Assembly: GCF_041296385.1 (NCBI RefSeq)
Contig: NC_091013.1
Span: forward strand, 9,314,001 to 9,378,000
Direction of reading: 5' to 3'
DNA length: 64,000 bases
DNA from: Aphelocoma coerulescens
Lineage: Eukaryota > Chordata > Aves > Passeriformes > Corvidae
Positions 59,649 through 64,000 of this stretch are shown in pieces. Under the pieces are notes generated by a model. It saw only the letters and a program-made list of their open reading frames with translations. It was not told where the DNA came from and searched no databases. Both the position numbers and the translations under genes were made by a program. Within the stretch, counting starts at the first letter, position 1, and every line of letters begins with the position of its first letter.

Positions 59649-62302
59649 AACAGTGGTTGTGCTGTTAGAACTCAGCCTAGTGCCCAGTAAAGGCTTATCA
59701 CTTCCAGGGGTAAGGCATCCTCAATATCTTCTAATTTCAATATTTAAAGATTTTTCTGTTATAGTCCTGTTCAGAGAAACTAAACTTTCTACAGTGTGTA
59801 TGGTTCATATAGCCTTTTTAAAGAGCCTAGAATTCTTCCAGGCTGTGTTACACAAGAAAACCTTCAGATCTTATTAAGACACATTATCTGGTTTGCTATT
59901 TCCCTATTTTTACCTTCCTTCTGTTTTCATTCATTCCCTCCTGTTTCAGCTACAGCCCAGCACTTTCACTCCATCTGTGAGGGTGGTAACTCCAGCTGCC
60001 TCTGCAGCTGCTGTCTTCACTATTTCTTGGCCAGCCATCAGGGAATGACTCTTCCTTCCCTAAAGACATTATGCATTTCAGCCAGCTTCCACTTGAAAAG
60101 CAAAGGAAGCCGTTTAAATACTGCATAAAGGCAGTTCCCACCTCTGAATCTATAGAGCAAAATACCTCAAGCAGAGACCTAACCACGTTTGCTTTGAAGC
60201 CTCGTCAATTTATTTATTACTAGTTTGAAGTTGCAAGTTTTGAGTTAGTGATTATTTTTTGGTTTTTTTCACTTTCAGGTCTGTTCAGAATGTCCATGCA
60301 GGCCTTATGTAGATGACAGGTCCTGGGAGAACTCTGCAGGTTCCATATCTGGGTACCAGCCATGACTGCAGCCTGACACCACAGCACATCCCCCTCCATC
60401 TCTGCTGTCTGGTGTGCAGGCAATGCAAATCCATGCATGCAGGCTGGCAGCAACCAGGGAGAGTGCAGCTGAGCACAATTAGTCTGCATTGTGGTACAAC
60501 AGAAAATTCAGCAAAACATAGCCAGTCCTAAACAAGAGTGAACATTACTATTAATGCAGTAGAAAATAGATAAAATTTTTTATCTTGATGGGAGCCAACA
60601 GAAAGTATGTGACCAAGTTTTTGCCACAGCTGGCAACACAAAGCTAAATTATCTGGCCCCTGGTAGGTTTGCCACTCTTAATTGCTTTTACCCAACACAG
60701 TAGAAAATGAGAAATAAGAACTGCATTCTAAATGTCTCATGGAAGAAAAATCAGTTTTTCCAAACCTTGTATAATGCTAATTCACCCATTATTTAAAAGA
60801 CACAGGTAGCTTGAATTGCTGTCTTAAAATGCATCTACAATGCAGAAGGGAGATGTGGGCTTTCCAGGCTGGGATGATGCTGTACTTTGGGTTTTTACAA
60901 GGTGGCAAAGAAGATTCCACAGGCACTAAAGATGTTTTGTCACCATTATTTCTTTGATAAACTTACTAAAACACTTTAATGATCCAATAGCACCACTACT
61001 CTATTGCTGAAATAAGCAGGGAACATTAGCTTAATGTTATTTTCATCATGAACTTAATAGCTCTACGAATTTAGAGGCCTCTTATACCAGCTTTTCTTGA
61101 GAAAAATAAAACAACATCATTAAAGTAGAGCATAAGTAAGGCACAGTTAGTGCCAACAATTATGAAGCTCATACTGATATTTCTTTTTCCCATTTCCTGC
61201 TAATTTGCCAGAACAGCTTTTGGCCTATCCATAAATAGGTCTATGATAAACCAGACATTAAATTGGAATTAATTCCATAATTAGCACAGTTTCATAGGCA
61301 TATGTTTGCAAGACAGTCTCAGTCAACAACAAAAAATAAGAAAAATAAAAGCATCTACAGGCAGCTTGGAAAGCGAGCATTCAGTAATCTAATATTTATA
61401 AAGCTATACATTAGAAAATAAAACTCTAGAAAGCATTGGCATGGTAGAGTGAGCCTATTGTCCTGGGGTTTAGTTCACAACCTGATAAAATTCATGTGCT
61501 GGTCAAGCTGCCAAATGGACAGCTGTGTCATGGAACAGCCACAGGAAAGCCACGACAAGTCTGGCTGCACCAGCAGCTCTCTGGTTTCCCTGTCTGCAGG
61601 GCAGGAAGAAAACATCCAGGCAGAACTCTGCAGCTGATGCCTGCAGCACCCACAGACACTGGGCTCCAGTTCCAAACTCTTGCATTTGGCAGAGCTGAAG
61701 AAGCTGAAAAAAATCTTTAACAGAGGAAACCAAACATACAATATGTTCTAAAGATAGGGGATATTCCTTCCTGATCCCCTGGACGGAAGCTGTGAAATAG
61801 GAGATTTTATTATAGATATCAAATTCTCGTTTCCTTAAGAGATTTCATCAGTTACCAAAACACTCCCCAGCCTTTCTCTAAAATCCAGCAAGAGGATCTA
61901 ACCTCAATTCACACTTGTGACAAGAAAAGAGGTAGTTTTTTTTATGTTGATCTAATACCTATTGCTCCACATTCAAGTGTCTCCTTTGTGTGTAATTAAA
62001 TGTTAAGATTAAAAAATGGTGCTTCATTTTCATGTTTGTGGTCCTTAAATTAAGCCTGCACTCCTGAAAAGAGGTGTATACAAATAAACTTTTGTGCTTA
62101 TGCAGAGTGCCACTGTCTGAGGGGGCTTCCCATGAGGGAGAAATGCTGGGTCAGGGCAAACTTAAAAAGCCTGAAGCAGCTCTTTTCTGCAAAGGCATGA
62201 TGAACATTCGTGATCAAGTCTAAAACACTTTTGCAGTGCTGTAGCTTGAAACTCATCCTGTAACAATTTAAATTTTGGAAATCATTCGTACCTACTCCAT
62301 AT
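59649..62302. other. Unique DNA, no gene seen
   Basis: 60280-60480 and 61440-61740 are less AT-rich and carry overlapping frames of 60 to 90 codons on both strands without motifs. No repeat recognised. Confidence 0.5.
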
Positions 62303-62368
62303 GATGCCCCAACCCTGGCAGTGTTCAGGGCCAGGTTGGACGGGGCTTTGAAAAACCTGGTCTAGCAG
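62303..62368 (+). mobile_element. CR1 LINE, short internal 3' fragment
   Basis: GATGCCCCAACCCTGGCAGTGTTCAGG, followed by CCAGGTTGGACGGGGCTTTG and ACCTGGTCTAG, matches the well-conserved segment at the end of CR1 ORF2. The usual GAGCAACCTGG reads AAAAACCTGG. The terminal UTR and octamers are missing, so this is a fragment broken at both ends. Confidence 0.88.
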
Positions 62369-64000
62369 ATCCTGATCAGTGGATGAACACTACACCCTGA
62401 GATGTTTTGACACTAAATATGGCATCTGAAATTTACATCTTCCTTTGTGTTTTATGGAAACTTTATGGTTGACTATTGTTTCTGGGCCTGTAACTATTTT
62501 ATATTCCTGTCTTCAGACCAAATAACTGGAAATCTCATTTCAAAGCTGAGCAGAAAGGTTTGCAAATGCTTAAGCTTTCAGCATTTTGTTTTGGGATTTT
62601 TTTCAAGCTACGGTGGAAGAGTGCCAAGTCACTGTTCTTTTATCTGATGTTCAGATATGTGCCCAGGAATTTAGGGACCATGCTGAATTAAGCTAAGCAT
62701 GGTCTGTTTGTCCATCTAAGGAAGGGTAAAGAGAAACTAAGGAAGCAACATAACAGATTTTTTAAAAGAAGTTCTATTTTCAAGAAAAAAACCCAAACAG
62801 TGGCAGACCAGATGTGGCAAATTACACAAGGTACGCATAAGTGTTGCACATATTGTAAACAACACAAACTAAAAACACCTGAAAATTTTATTGAATTTGT
62901 AAGGTAAGAAACTAAGTACTGTTATAATTAAGGTTAACAGTGCAAGTGTATCTTAACTCTTTTTCATGACTGGATGCTGATAAAGTTTCAATTGCATTCC
63001 CCTTTTTCTACTCATGACCTGAACCACTCAGGGCAGAGAATAACCAATTGATCCTTTTTTATTTTTTTGTAACCTTCATTTCTCAATATGTCTCTGTATC
63101 CCATTACTTCAAATTAGTCAAACCGCAATGAAAGAGAAATTCTGTAGGGTTTATCACCACATCATCTAACTGCATGAAAAACTAATCTCTATATTTGTGC
63201 AAAAGGTGCATGAGATTATTTGAATTTTTCTATTATATAGAGGCATTGAGCTAAGAATTTATACACTGCTTTTAGATGAGTCTTGCTGTAGAAATTGATA
63301 TTGCAGAGTATTTCTTGTTGTATTTCATGTTGTATTTCAACTTTTACTCAAGGCTTAGCACCCAGAGGCTTCAATTACATCTAGGAAGGTTAAGCATTTC
63401 TGTGCATGAAGCCCATATAAAATCAAACATAATGACTAGTCTGGTTGGTTAAGTGACTTGATTAGCATCAGAGAACAATTTTGTGGCTGAGACAGGGCTA
63501 AAAGCCAGCTCTCCCATTCAGTGTTTGACTTCCTTGAGAATGTCCTTGCTTCTCCTGAAATTTCTTGCTCATTTCTTTCAACAAAATTTTGCAAGGAATA
63601 AGGGAGAAATCCCACACAGTTACTTTATTTGTCCACTTCATGGCTGCAATGAAAGAGTACACCTGAAATGTGGTTTTCCTTAACTCCTGGGTGCCAGCAT
63701 TTCCACAGTCCAAGTGTGTTTTTCTACACTGCTTTACAAAGAAATCTCAAGGGAAAACTCTCTCACTCAGTACCTGTGGAGGCCCCCCCTGATCATCAGG
63801 AAGATTGAGTGCTTTGGGACCAGCACACCAGGTGGGCACTGGGCCTGACAGCAGAGGGTTTTCCTCCTCTGCCTGTGCACAGGCAGTCAAAGGCCTGCAG
63901 CAATTCCCTAATAGTTCCTGTGCAGGCATCTCTTGGCAGGGAAGGGCATGGTGGGACAGCTGCACTCAGCAACATGCTCCAGACTCTGGAAAGTTTTGTG
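62369..64000. other. AT-rich unique DNA, no gene seen
   Basis: Includes a perfect 12-bp tandem pair (TGTTGTATTTCA, 63316-63339). The last 250 bases are less AT-rich but show no motif. No gene recognised. Confidence 0.55.

Overview
The window looks like vertebrate, almost certainly bird, and probably songbird, nuclear DNA. The evidence is the repeat content: several CR1 LINE 3' ends (two of them closing in ATTCTATG-type octamers), solo LTRs of avian endogenous retroviruses, AT-rich unique sequence with many short A/T runs, and no compact coding. I recognise no host protein-coding exon, tRNA, rRNA or snRNA in the 64 kb. It reads as a gene desert or a very long intron. Almost every open frame here is short, without recognisable motifs, and best treated as chance.

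Layout. 1-3725 is unique AT-rich DNA. 3732-6012 is a small complete-ended endogenous provirus on the minus strand: two ~290-bp LTRs, perfect 6-bp target duplications (TGCAAT), and only ~1.7 kb inside. The inside holds a broken gag matrix-like segment, a GC-rich linker, and a cold-shock domain of the Y-box protein type (YBX1/YBX3-like) followed by an aromatic/proline/asparagine-rich tail. No capsid, pol or env is seen. The architecture resembles a transducing retrovirus in which a host cDNA replaced most viral genes. This is the most unusual thing in the window. 7938-8500 (minus) and 35501-36051 (plus) are two old copies of one avian LTR family. 22543-23180 (plus) and 44500-45127 (minus) are two solo LTRs of a second family, each with a perfect 5-bp target duplication (AGACC and GTTCC). 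CR1 fragments, all plus strand, lie at 8986-9103, 12560-13099, 25843-26563 and 62303-62368. The second keeps a long open C-terminal piece of CR1 ORF2. The third joins part of the reverse transcriptase directly to the 3' end, skipping the catalytic YADD region.

The rest is unique sequence with microsatellites and small tandem repeats, and two tight perfect inverted repeats (30065-30097 and 40966-41005). Nothing suggests that the elements act together. They are independent insertions of different ages: the provirus LTRs differ at about 10% of positions by eye, so it too is old. No database search was possible. Family assignments rest on motif recognition and on comparing copies within the window.
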